A stretch of DNA of 20,347 nucleotides from J005 sp964613235 (GTDB lineage Bacteria; Pseudomonadota; Zetaproteobacteria; Mariprofundales; Mariprofundaceae), in NCBI GenBank assembly GCA_964613235.1, contig CAZTGM010000032.1, positions 1 to 20,347 of the forward strand, written 5' to 3'. Made by a program: the position numbers and the translations under genes. This document shows, one piece after another, positions 1 through 7,351 of this stretch. Numbering within the stretch: the first letter of the stretch is position 1; each line of letters opens with the position of its first letter. A model generated the notes under the pieces. The model was not told the DNA's origin and did not search any database. It saw only the letters and a program-made list of their open reading frames with translations.

Positions 1-158
1 TTTCATTGACGGCAGACTAATCAAGCGCAGGTTATAGACCAAGTGTCAGGTGAGGTACCGCGAAAAACGGTGGAGACATACAATTTTTTAGTTTCGCTGT
101 GGGATTGGTTGGAGACACTCGGGATTCCGGGAACAGAATACTAATTAACTGACAACCA

Positions 159-172
159 AGGTCACTTGACCT
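159..172. promoter_or_regulatory. 14-bp inverted repeat, candidate operator upstream of the metal-uptake operon
   Basis: The sequence AGGTCACTTGACCT is a perfect inverted repeat with 6-bp arms (AGGTCA / TGACCT) around a CT centre. It ends 27 nt before the first gene of the metal-uptake operon, a usual place for a repressor site. It does not resemble the AT-rich Zur box of E. coli, and I could not identify a convincing -35/-10 pair around it. The operator role is inference from position and symmetry only. The rest of positions 1-199 shows no gene that I can support. Confidence 0.35.
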
Positions 173-199
173 GTACCGTTGCCGAATGAGGATACGAGC

Positions 200-481
200 A
201 TGAATTTCCGGCAACGTATTCGTTGGTTTCTGGCTGCACTGGCCATGCTTGTCACCATGTGGGTGGCTGTTGACCTGCATCAGCATGATGCCGGCTGGCA
301 CACGCTGGCAGGTTGTTCGCTGTGCGTGCTGGAAAATGCCGTAGTTCATGGGTTTGCTCCGCAATCCGATCATCCTGCCACGGTTGAGATGGCAGCGGAT
401 ACAACGGCATCGGGAATCTCCTGGCCACTGCCGTTTCAGATGGTGCAGGCCTATCCCATACGCGCGCCTCCCGTACTTTGA
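200..481 (+). CDS. Small secreted/membrane protein with His and Cys motifs, putative zinc-uptake accessory protein
   Basis: This 93-residue protein has a short basic N-terminus (MNFRQRIRW), a hydrophobic stretch at about residues 10-24 that could be a signal peptide or membrane anchor, and then potential metal ligands: HQH, a further His, CSLC, and HG. It ends in RAPP. The start at 200 is preferred because GAGG at 188-191 lies 8 nt upstream; a TTG start at 179 has no such site. It is the first gene of a cluster with an outer-membrane barrel, a ZnuA-like binding protein and a ZnuB-like permease. Similar small proteins beside zinc ABC transporters have been named 'ABC-type zinc uptake system zinc chaperone' in some gammaproteobacteria. 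Assignment to that group is from memory of the pattern, so the function is inferred. Confidence 0.72.
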   Translation: MNFRQRIRWFLAALAMLVTMWVAVDLHQHDAGWHTLAGCSLCVLENAVVHGFAPQSDHPATVEMAADTTASGISWPLPFQMVQAYPIRAPPVL

Positions 482-554
482 TTCATCTCTGAACATCAAA
501 GACTGAGAAAACGTACGAACTGTGCCGTTGAGGCCGTTTGTGCGGGAGGAAAGA

Positions 555-1781
555 ATGATCAACATACGTTTACTGGCATGCCTGTGTGCATGCCAGTTTA
601 TCGGCATGCCGCAGGCATATGCCGGTCAGGCAGAGGAAATCCGTGCCCTGAAGGCGCAGGTGCAAATGCTCATGCAAAAAATCGAGGCACTGGAACAAAG
701 GCAGCAACAGCAGGAAGAAGCTGCGCGGGAGAAGCAGGCCGATGCCGTGCCTCCGTCAGCCATGCCTGCTGCACCATCGCAGATGGCTGAAAACACCGGC
801 AATCCATCTGTTTCCGTTATCGCCACAATCACCGGTGATGCCGTTCGCGGCGGCCTGACACCGGCAGGCACGAAATTGCGGCGCAACAGTTTTTTGCCAT
901 TATCGGAAGCCGAATTCGTTTTCGGGGCGGAAGTGGATGCCCATGCGCGGCTGGATGTTACCGTTACGGCTGCTAATGGCGGCATGGCCGTTGAAGAAGG
1001 CTATCTGACGGCACGTTTACCCGAGGGCTTCAACCTTCGTGCCGGGCGAAAATTTATTCCGTTGGGGCGCGCCAACGAAACGCATCCGCATGCACTGGTG
1101 TATGCCGATACACCCAATGGTCTGGTCAACCTGTTTGGTGCGGAAAAGTTCACGGGTGATGGCCTGTTACTTGATCGACCATGGTATGTCGGTGATCCAT
1201 CGCAGCATGTGCTACTGGGCGTATTTCAGACCGGCAACGATGTAGCCTTCGATCCCACCGGCAACAGCCGTTCGGCGCTCATGGGGCGATGGATCGGCCT
1301 TTGGGATGTCGATGATCTGACCACGCTGGAGCTGGGGGCAAGCTATATCAACGGTGGCAATGGTCGCGGACGCACGCAGATTGTCGGCGGCCATGCGGTT
1401 GTGAAACGGCTGAATTTCGATCGCAGTGGCTGGTCGCTGGAAGGGGAGTGGAATCGGGCGCTGACGAGCCACGGTCTGTTACCGAAAACCCGCACCGACG
1501 GCGCCTATGCGCTGGCGGAATATGATCTTGACCGGCAATGGCGCGGTTTCGGGCGCTTCGATTACAGCCGCACAAGCGGCTTTGCCGCCGAGCAGGCCTA
1601 TAGTGCGGGCATCGGCTGGAAGCTCAGCGAATTCCAGCATATCACGCTGCAGTACAAACATACGGCACACGCCTTGCCGCAAATGGCCAGCTGGCTCGGC
1701 CTGCAACCCGGACAACATGCCGATGAGCTGTTATTCCGCTGGGTGGCGGCCATTGGCCCGCATGGCGCGCACCGTTACTAG
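555..1781 (+). CDS. Outer-membrane beta-barrel protein with N-terminal coiled coil, zinc-operon associated
   Basis: The 408-residue product starts with a Sec signal peptide (residues 1-23, cleavage probably after AYA). Residues 25-60 are Gln/Glu-rich with a heptad pattern (EIRALKAQVQMLMQKIEALEQ) and should form a coiled coil, as in trimeric or peptidoglycan-facing porin heads. A Pro/Ala linker follows, and from about residue 85 to the end there are alternating hydrophobic strands typical of a barrel, with a terminal Tyr. A conserved-looking stretch at residues 165-200 includes GRKFIPLGRANETHPHA; its HPH motif could bind metal. The start at 555 has GGAGGAAAG directly upstream, unlike the in-frame upstream start at 522. 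Lying 6 nt ahead of the binding protein, it probably carries metal or a chelate across the outer membrane. That substrate is inference, and no TonB box or plug domain is visible. Confidence 0.75.
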   Translation: MINIRLLACLCACQFIGMPQAYAGQAEEIRALKAQVQMLMQKIEALEQRQQQQEEAAREKQADAVPPSAMPAAPSQMAENTGNPSVSVIATITGDAVRGGLTPAGTKLRRNSFLPLSEAEFVFGAEVDAHARLDVTVTAANGGMAVEEGYLTARLPEGFNLRAGRKFIPLGRANETHPHALVYADTPNGLVNLFGAEKFTGDGLLLDRPWYVGDPSQHVLLGVFQTGNDVAFDPTGNSRSALMGRWIGLWDVDDLTTLELGASYINGGNGRGRTQIVGGHAVVKRLNFDRSGWSLEGEWNRALTSHGLLPKTRTDGAYALAEYDLDRQWRGFGRFDYSRTSGFAAEQAYSAGIGWKLSEFQHITLQYKHTAHALPQMASWLGLQPGQHADELLFRWVAAIGPHGAHRY

Positions 1782-1787
1782 GAGAAG

Positions 1788-2681
1788 ATGATGTTGAAGT
1801 ATGTATGTGTATTAGGCTTGATGCTCATGAGCTTGGTGGCAACGACTGCATGGGCGCAATTGCAGCTTGTAGCCACCCTGCCTGCACTGGGGCAGATCGC
1901 ACAGGGCGTAGGAGGTCCATATGTCGATGTGCGGATGCTGGCTCATCCCGATCAGGATCCGCACTTTGTACCGCCGAAACCGACTCTGGCACGCCATCTG
2001 GCGCATGCCGACCTGCTGCTGGCTGCGGGATTCTCACTGGAGAGCGGCTGGTTGCCACCGCTGATTGAGACTGCACGCAATCCGGCGATCCGGCCAGGTG
2101 TCCCGGGTTATATCGATGGCGGACAGGTCATTCGCACCGTGCTGGGCAAACCGCAGGGTAACATCAGTCGTGCGCTGGGCGATATTCATCCGAATGGTAA
2201 TCCGCATTGGTGGCTTGATCCGCTCAATGGTGTGCGCCTGGCGTATGTGCTTGCGGCACGCATGTCGGCACTCGATCGCGTACATGAGGATGTGTTCCGG
2301 CGCAATGCTGCGGCCTTCGAGGCGCAGGTGCAGGCGCGCATGCATGTGTGGCAACAACATTTTGCTGCGCTTGGTCCTATCGTCAGTTATCACGATTCGT
2401 ATCTCTATCTGGCCCGGCGCTTTTCCCTGCAGGTCGTGGACTTTGTCGAACCGAAGCCCGGGATTGAACCCTCCACGACGCATCTCGATGCGCTGGTCGG
2501 GCACTTGCAGCAGGGTGATGCCGTGGCCGTATGGCTGGAGCCGTATCATGACGGCAAGACCGTGCGCCGCGTCTGTGCATTGGGGCATGTACCATGCCTG
2601 ATTCGCCCGGATGCAATTGCCGGCCAAGGCTTTGATGCCTATCTGGCTCTGTTTGATACGCTGGCCGGCATGGGGGAGTAA
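1788..2681 (+). CDS. znuA: Metal (zinc/manganese) ABC transporter substrate-binding protein, ZnuA/TroA family
   Basis: This 297-residue periplasmic protein has a signal peptide ending near TTAWA (residue 23). It carries the cluster A-I metal ligands in the expected order: His59 in DQDPHF, His140 in NPHWWLD, and His202 in SYHDSY. An acidic ligand probably lies in the C-terminal lobe; I cannot place it by eye. The long helix joining the lobes is at about 155-195. It lacks the His/Asp-rich loop typical of dedicated ZnuA proteins. Zinc is therefore likely from context, but manganese or iron cannot be excluded. Either ATG at 1788 or the next at 1791 could start translation; GGAG at 1781-1784 is better spaced for 1791. 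The gene begins 6 nt after the barrel gene, and the permease follows after 3 nt, so one mRNA is expected. Confidence 0.85.
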   Translation: MMLKYVCVLGLMLMSLVATTAWAQLQLVATLPALGQIAQGVGGPYVDVRMLAHPDQDPHFVPPKPTLARHLAHADLLLAAGFSLESGWLPPLIETARNPAIRPGVPGYIDGGQVIRTVLGKPQGNISRALGDIHPNGNPHWWLDPLNGVRLAYVLAARMSALDRVHEDVFRRNAAAFEAQVQARMHVWQQHFAALGPIVSYHDSYLYLARRFSLQVVDFVEPKPGIEPSTTHLDALVGHLQQGDAVAVWLEPYHDGKTVRRVCALGHVPCLIRPDAIAGQGFDAYLALFDTLAGMGE

Positions 2682-2684
2682 GCA

Positions 2685-3419
2685 ATGTTTTTGCTCAACA
2701 GTCTGCTGGCTTGTCTGATCCTGGCCTTGATTATGCCGTATCTTGGCCAGCGTGTATTACAACGACGGGTAGTGTTCGTCGATTTGGCACTAGCGCAAAT
2801 TGCGGCGACCGGATATACGCTGGGGCTGGCCACGGACAGCTCAGGCATGCTCTGGGCCGCCATGGTTACGGTCATCGCCATTGCCCTGTTTGCGGCGATA
2901 CCACATGCCTCGCGTCTGCCTAAGGAAGCCGTCATGGGTGCAATATATGTCGTGGCTGCAGCGGCAGGCATGGTGATTTTATCGCATCTTCCACATGCCG
3001 AAGGACATATGAGCGATCTGATGTTCGGCAGCCTGCTGGGCACCGGCACGCAGGATTTACTGATCTTGCTGGGCGGATCCGTGCTGGCTGTTGTACTGTT
3101 TCGTTTTACCAGCGATGACAGCTATATACAGCGCCTGCTGTTCTATCTTGGCCTGGCCGTTGCCGTCGTGCCGGCCATCCATGTCGTGGGTATCGTGCTC
3201 GTATTCGGCATGTTGCTGTTGCCGGCACTGGCCGTGTGGCGGAGGGAGGATAACGGCCCCTTATGGCAAGCCGGGCTTGTGGCACTGCTCGGTGCCGTGG
3301 CGGGCATCTTCAGCGCGGAATATCTGGATTTGCCACCATCTTCCAGTGTGGTTGTGGCGCTGTTTCTCTGTGGCCTGCCCGTGTTTATGTGGAAAAATGC
3401 TGTGAAGGGTGATGCATGA
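2685..3419 (+). CDS. znuB: Metal ABC transporter permease, ABC-3 (ZnuB-like) family
   Basis: The 244-residue product is an integral inner-membrane protein with about seven or eight hydrophobic segments. It matches the ABC-3 permease family of zinc/manganese importers: an N-terminal helix, then RRVVFVDLALAQIAATG, which corresponds to the cytoplasmic segment usually reading F..DalsH.vlpG, then HMSDLMFGSLLG, and a late VVGIVLVFGMLLLPAL helix. The VDLALAQIAA version marks a divergent branch, distinct from E. coli ZnuB. GGGGGAG at 2672-2678 is 6 nt from the start. The protein presumably pairs with the upstream binding protein. It also needs an ABC ATPase, and none is encoded in this window. The stop overlaps the start of a 34-codon ORF. 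Confidence 0.86.
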   Translation: MFLLNSLLACLILALIMPYLGQRVLQRRVVFVDLALAQIAATGYTLGLATDSSGMLWAAMVTVIAIALFAAIPHASRLPKEAVMGAIYVVAAAAGMVILSHLPHAEGHMSDLMFGSLLGTGTQDLLILLGGSVLAVVLFRFTSDDSYIQRLLFYLGLAVAVVPAIHVVGIVLVFGMLLLPALAVWRREDNGPLWQAGLVALLGAVAGIFSAEYLDLPPSSSVVVALFLCGLPVFMWKNAVKGDA

Positions 3420-3520
3420 AGGCAGAACAGCCTTTATACATGCTCTTGGAGATCATCTGGCACAATTGGTTGCACATAAGGCGCATGGACGATGAAATGT
3501 CTGATCACTGGTTCTTTTGA
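3416..3520 (+). CDS. Putative 34-residue microprotein translationally coupled to the metal permease
   Basis: An ATG at 3416 overlaps the permease stop codon as ATGA. It is preceded by AAGGGT at 3405-3410, 5 nt away, a better Shine-Dalgarno than many genes here have. The 34 codons begin MKAEQPLYMLLEIIWHNW, continue through LHIRR, and end DDEMSDHWFF before TGA. The N-terminal half is hydrophobic and aromatic with His16 and His20 (H-x3-H), followed by Arg-Arg and then an acidic, aromatic tail with His31. This could be a short membrane-associated helix or a metal-touching peptide at the cytoplasmic face. I recognise no family. Translation is supported by spacing and overlap only, so the gene is probable rather than certain. 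A role with the transporter is inferred from coupling. Confidence 0.55.
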   Translation: MKAEQPLYMLLEIIWHNWLHIRRMDDEMSDHWFF

Positions 3521-3756
3521 GAGGTGAACTGAATGACGGCAAAAACATAAAGAATATCAGTGCGCATGCCTGAAAACATTCATGCACTGCCTGCCGGGTT
3601 GCGCGGCAGATGTTCTGGGCTCAAGCATGAAAAGCGAGCATCCGTTTGACTCTCACTCGCAGGAGATATCATCGTGACTTCCAAGATGCTATCTGGCCCC
3701 GTTGACGCATTGAAAGCGATAGCCTTTTTGCTTTGTTGTTGTACATTAACGGCACT
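3521..3756. other. Intergenic region before rmuC
   Basis: This 236-nt stretch separates the metal-uptake operon from rmuC. GAGGTGA at 3521-3527 sits 5 nt ahead of an ATG at 3533, but that frame stops after only five codons. A 27-codon frame at 3566-3649 has no ribosome binding site. TTGACG at 3702-3707 resembles a -35 box, but nothing like TATAAT lies 16-18 nt downstream. I see no convincing terminator, RNA or gene here. A promoter for rmuC must lie somewhere in this region if rmuC is transcribed on its own. Confidence 0.5.
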
Positions 3757-5142
3757 ATGAATGTGATGGATATGGTACTGATTGCAGGCCTGCTGCTGGT
3801 TACCGGCCTTTGGGGCATGAGCGCGCGCAAGCACAATAGACGCATGCGGGAACAGGAAGTAGCGCTGACGGAAGAAAAACTTGCCGCTGGCAAGAGGGAA
3901 GCGCAATTGCAGGCTGCGGCGGAAAAGCTGACCGTGCTGGAAAGACAGTTGCGCGAAAAGGAAGATGCGCTGAGCCATTTGCGGCAGGAACTGACCGATT
4001 ACAAGACGCGTGCTGCCAGCCTGGAAACACAGCTTGCAGAAGAGCGCAAGGCAGCAACCGAAAAGTTGGCGCTGCTGGAGGAGGCGAAGGAAAAACTTTC
4101 CAGCGAATTTCACCTGCTAGCCAACCAGATTTTCGAGGAGAAGGGCAAGCGTTTTACCGAGCAGAACCGTGCCAGTCTCGATGAGGTGCTAAGACCTGTA
4201 CGTGAGCAGCTGGGCGAATTTCGCAAGCGTGTGGAAGAAGTGCATATCCATGATGCCAAGGACCGCGCTTCGCTACGGGAGCAGTTGAAAAGCTTACAGG
4301 CTCTCAACCAACAAATGAATGAAGAAGCGCGGAATCTGACGCGCGCCTTGAAGGGCGACAAGAAAGTGCAAGGCGATTGGGGTGAACTGATTCTGGAAAC
4401 GGTGCTGGAACAGTCAGGCTTGCGCAAAGGAATTGAATACACCACACAGGGCGGTTTCCGGGATGATGAGAATCGTCTGCGTAGGCCGGATGTTATTCTG
4501 AATCTGCCGGATGGCAAACATATGATTATTGATTCCAAGGTGTCGCTCGTCGCCTATAACGACTACATGCGCGCCGAAAGCGATGATGCGCATGCGGCAG
4601 CGCTGGAACGGCATGTTCAGGCTATACGCCAACATATCAAAGAGCTGAGCGACAAGGATTATCCATCTCTGACCGGACTGAATGCGCCTGATTTTGTGTT
4701 CATGTTCATGCCGATCGAGGCGGCATTCATGGCGGCTTTTCAGAAGGATGAGAAACTTTTTTCCGATGCATTCAAACGCAATATCGTTGTGGTGACGCCC
4801 ACAACCTTACTGGCGACCCTGCGTACCGTGGAAAATATCTGGCGCTATGAACGACAGAACGAAAATGCGCGCAAGATCGCGGACAAGGCCGGTGCTGTTT
4901 ACGATAAATTGCGCGGTTTTCTTGAGGATTTCGAAAAAATCGGAAGTCAGTTGGCGACGGTGCAAAAAACGTATGATGGTGCTTTGGGTAAGCTGGCGCA
5001 TGGCAGGGGTAACCTGATTCGACAGGCTGAAGGTTTTGTGGAATTAGGCGTGAAGGTAAAAAAACAGTTGCCGAAGAGTCTTGTTCATGAAGCTAACGCA
5101 GGTGAACCGGACGACATAGCCCCGAATACTAAAGGCAATTGA
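3757..5142 (+). CDS. rmuC: RmuC family DNA recombination protein
   Basis: RmuC is a nuclease-fold protein that limits inversions at short inverted repeats in E. coli; its exact reaction is not settled. This 461-residue copy has an N-terminal transmembrane helix (about residues 5-22, VLIAGLLLVTGLWGM). A long charged coiled coil follows at roughly 28-170, and then the conserved RmuC domain from about 195 to 420. That domain includes GDKKVQGDWGELILETVLE, RRPDVILNLPDGKHMIIDSK (the PD-...-D/E-x-K type core) and FMFMPIEAAF. The layout and length fit the family. The start is uncertain: ATG codons lie at 3757, 3766 and 3772, and none has a clear Shine-Dalgarno. I chose the first because it keeps a short N-terminal lead before the helix. 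dinB follows after 54 nt. Confidence 0.9.
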   Translation: MNVMDMVLIAGLLLVTGLWGMSARKHNRRMREQEVALTEEKLAAGKREAQLQAAAEKLTVLERQLREKEDALSHLRQELTDYKTRAASLETQLAEERKAATEKLALLEEAKEKLSSEFHLLANQIFEEKGKRFTEQNRASLDEVLRPVREQLGEFRKRVEEVHIHDAKDRASLREQLKSLQALNQQMNEEARNLTRALKGDKKVQGDWGELILETVLEQSGLRKGIEYTTQGGFRDDENRLRRPDVILNLPDGKHMIIDSKVSLVAYNDYMRAESDDAHAAALERHVQAIRQHIKELSDKDYPSLTGLNAPDFVFMFMPIEAAFMAAFQKDEKLFSDAFKRNIVVVTPTTLLATLRTVENIWRYERQNENARKIADKAGAVYDKLRGFLEDFEKIGSQLATVQKTYDGALGKLAHGRGNLIRQAEGFVELGVKVKKQLPKSLVHEANAGEPDDIAPNTKGN

Positions 5143-5196
5143 ATCAGTGGGCAGGGTGATAGCTCGAGGCCGCCGCCATCGGACAATAGAAGGACG

Positions 5197-6372
5197 ATGA
5201 CTGAGGCTAAATCCCGCACAATCCTACATGTGGACATGGATGCCTTTTTTGCAGCAGTCGAAATACGGGATCATCCGCAATATGCAGGACTGCCGCTGGC
5301 TGTTGGCGGTAATGCCGCACAGCGCGGCGTTGTGGCCGCAGCCAGTTACGAGGCGCGACGTTTCGGTATTCGCAGCGCAATGCCGACAGGCACGGCTCTG
5401 CGTCTGTGCCCGCAACTGATCCTGCTGCCACCGCGTCTGCCGCGTTATCGCGAGGTCAGCCGGCAAATTCATCGTATTTTTTTGCGTTACACACCACTGA
5501 TCGAACCGTTATCGCTGGACGAAGCCTTTCTCGATATTAGCGACAGCTTGCGCCTGTTCGGATCGGAAGAGACTATCGGGCAGCGCATCAAGGATGAAAT
5601 TCAGCGTGAACTGGGGCTGACGGCCTCGGTCGGCATTGCCGGCAACAAGTTTCTGGCCAAGCTGGCCAGCGATATCGACAAGCCGGATGGCTTTGTGCAT
5701 ATCTCGTCCGAATGTTCGGAGTCGTTTCTGGCCGAACTGCCGGTTTCCCGGCTATGGGGCGTGGGCGTGGCGACTGAACGCATCCTGCAACGCATGGGCA
5801 TTTGCACAATCGGCGAACTGCGGCAGCATAATCCGGGAAAGCTACGCGAATGGCTTGGCAAACAGGGTGAAGTGTTATGGCAACTGGCGCACGGACATGA
5901 TGAACGGCCTGTTGTTCCGGATCGGGAAGCCAAATCGATATCGCATGAAATAACGTTCGACGAGAACATCCAGGATGAACGCCGGTTGCGTGCACAATTG
6001 CTGATGTTGACCGAACATGTGGCCTGGCGCCTGAGACAGTCGGGCAAACATTGCCGGGGCGTGTTTATCCGCCTGCGTGATGCCAATTTTCATACCGTGA
6101 CGCGCAGTACCTCATTGCCGCAGCCCGTTGATACGACGCATGCCATATGGCGGCAGGTAAAGCACCTGTTCGAACGGCACTGGCACCATCAGCCTTTGCG
6201 TTTGATCGGCATTGGTGTTGAACGGTTGCAAGCCGAGTTCGCAGTGCAGCAGGGCGAGTTGTTCACCAGTGCAGAAAGTCAACGCAAACAACAGCAAATT
6301 GATCGCATTGTCGATCGCATCCAGCAGCGTTTCGGCAGTGATGCGCTGCATCGCGCCGTACGGGAGCGGTAG
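5197..6372 (+). CDS. dinB: DNA polymerase IV (Y-family translesion polymerase)
   Basis: This 391-residue Y-family polymerase copies past damaged bases without proofreading. The palm carboxylates are visible: Asp13 in HVDMDAFFAAVE, and Asp108/Glu109 in LSLDEAFLDIS. Phe18 is the likely steric gate against ribonucleotides. RRGVVAAASYEARRFGIRSAMPT-like finger residues lie at 42-64, and SVGIAGNKFLAKLASD follows further on. Helix-hairpin-helix residues (SRLWGVG... GICTIGEL) lie near 185-210, and the little-finger domain comes after. The C-terminus does not end in the E. coli QLVLGL clamp motif. Instead QGELF at 352-356 fits a beta-clamp pentapeptide ahead of a 35-residue helical tail. AAGGA lies only 2 nt before the ATG, a tight spacing, but no other start keeps the catalytic motif intact. 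No LexA box is evident upstream. Confidence 0.95.
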   Translation: MTEAKSRTILHVDMDAFFAAVEIRDHPQYAGLPLAVGGNAAQRGVVAAASYEARRFGIRSAMPTGTALRLCPQLILLPPRLPRYREVSRQIHRIFLRYTPLIEPLSLDEAFLDISDSLRLFGSEETIGQRIKDEIQRELGLTASVGIAGNKFLAKLASDIDKPDGFVHISSECSESFLAELPVSRLWGVGVATERILQRMGICTIGELRQHNPGKLREWLGKQGEVLWQLAHGHDERPVVPDREAKSISHEITFDENIQDERRLRAQLLMLTEHVAWRLRQSGKHCRGVFIRLRDANFHTVTRSTSLPQPVDTTHAIWRQVKHLFERHWHHQPLRLIGIGVERLQAEFAVQQGELFTSAESQRKQQQIDRIVDRIQQRFGSDALHRAVRER

Positions 6373-6417
6373 GGTGTTGGAAGAGGATAGGGTAGCATCG
6401 CGCTGCGAGGTACAATC

Positions 6418-7275
6418 ATGATACAAATCGGCAGAATGAACCGCCTGACCGTGCTCAGGGAAGTGGATTTCGGGCTCTATCTCAAGGGCGATAGCACATG
6501 GGGCGATATATTGTTGCCGGCGCGCTATGTGCCGGAAGATATCGAAATCGGCGATACACTCGATGTATTCATCTATTTCGATTCCGAAGATCGCATCATT
6601 GCCACGACTGAAGAACCGAAGACGATGGTCGGCGGTTTTGCCATACTGCAAGTCGTAGCGGTAACACCTGATGGCGCCTTTCTTGACTGGGGGCTGCCGA
6701 AAGACCTGCTGGTACCCCTCGGTGAACAGCAGGTGAAAATGAAAACAGGACAGCGTTATCTGGTGGCCGTTTATGTAGATGAGGTTAGCGATCGCATCGT
6801 CGCCTCATCGCGCTTGGATCATTTTCTGTTCGACACCTCCGAGGGCGATTTCGAGGATGGCGAAGCGGTATCGCTCATGGTTGCGGGCAAAACCCCGCTG
6901 GGCGACAAGATGATCGTCAACGGTTCGCACTGGGGCCTGCTGCATCGGCAGGAAACGTTGCGTGAACTGACTATTGGCGAACAACTGAATGGTTTTATCC
7001 GACAGATTCGGCAGGACGGGAAAATCGATGTCTGTCTGCATCGCCTGCCATCGGAAAAGACACGCGATGCGGCCGATATGATGCTGGAGTATCTGGTGGC
7101 GCATGAAGGATTTCTGCCGCTGACAGACAAAAGTTCGCCGGATGAAATCAAACGACTGTTCGGCATCAGTAAGGGCCAGTTCAAGAAGGCTGTCGGGGCA
7201 TTATACAAACGCAGAAAAATTATTCTGCAGGACGATGGCATTCGCTTGCGTCGTATCTGGCGCATGCAGGGTTGA
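6418..7275 (+). CDS. CvfB-like S1-domain RNA-binding protein
   Basis: The 285-residue product matches the CvfB/YitL family: several S1-type OB folds followed by a C-terminal winged helix. The first S1 unit (about 1-62) includes GLYLKGDSTWGDILLPARYVP. The second (about 68-130) includes VVAVTPDGAFLDWGLPKDLLVP, the sequence most typical of the family. A third is at about 145-205. The C-terminal part (SPDEIKRLFGISKGQFKKAVGALYKRRKI) is the winged helix. CvfB of Staphylococcus aureus binds RNA and affects virulence-gene expression; the role in proteobacteria is not established. GAGG at 6407-6410 is 7 nt from the start. It lies 45 nt after dinB on the same strand and may share its transcript. Confidence 0.88.
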   Translation: MIQIGRMNRLTVLREVDFGLYLKGDSTWGDILLPARYVPEDIEIGDTLDVFIYFDSEDRIIATTEEPKTMVGGFAILQVVAVTPDGAFLDWGLPKDLLVPLGEQQVKMKTGQRYLVAVYVDEVSDRIVASSRLDHFLFDTSEGDFEDGEAVSLMVAGKTPLGDKMIVNGSHWGLLHRQETLRELTIGEQLNGFIRQIRQDGKIDVCLHRLPSEKTRDAADMMLEYLVAHEGFLPLTDKSSPDEIKRLFGISKGQFKKAVGALYKRRKIILQDDGIRLRRIWRMQG

Positions 7276-7284
7276 GTCGCGACG

Positions 7285-7297
7285 TGTAACGGTTACA
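7285..7297. promoter_or_regulatory. 13-bp inverted repeat upstream of rdgC, candidate operator
   Basis: TGTAACGGTTACA is a perfect inverted repeat with 6-bp arms around a single G. It lies in the 76-nt gap between the CvfB-like gene and rdgC, 54 nt before the rdgC start. A second short palindrome, GTCGCGAC at 7276-7283, lies just upstream. The size and symmetry fit a dimeric repressor site. No U tract follows, and a one-base loop could not fold, so it is not a terminator. The regulatory role is inferred. Confidence 0.3.
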
Positions 7298-7351
7298 TTG
7301 CGCGCTCCCGAACAGACGCGACAGCGTTAATCCGGTTCACAGGAATAGCAT

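Noticed and set aside
30..36. GTTATA as half of a Zur box
   Set aside because: The matching TATAAC half is absent, so it does not form the expected symmetric site.
32..607. Minus-strand open frame of 191 codons over the first gene
   Set aside because: It lies opposite the 93-residue gene and the start of the barrel gene, has a composition unlike a folded protein, and has no ribosome binding site or neighbour logic.
2034..2627. Minus-strand open frame of 197 codons inside the binding-protein gene
   Set aside because: It is antisense to a protein with clear metal-ligand motifs; the open frame follows from codon bias of the real gene.
3419..3434. AAGGC/GCCTT hairpin after the permease stop as a terminator
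   Set aside because: The stem is only 5 bp with three U residues after it, and it lies inside the better-supported 34-codon ORF.
3583..3605. CTGCC...GGCAG repeat as a terminator of the metal operon
   Set aside because: Only five pairs form with a large loop, and there is no U tract.
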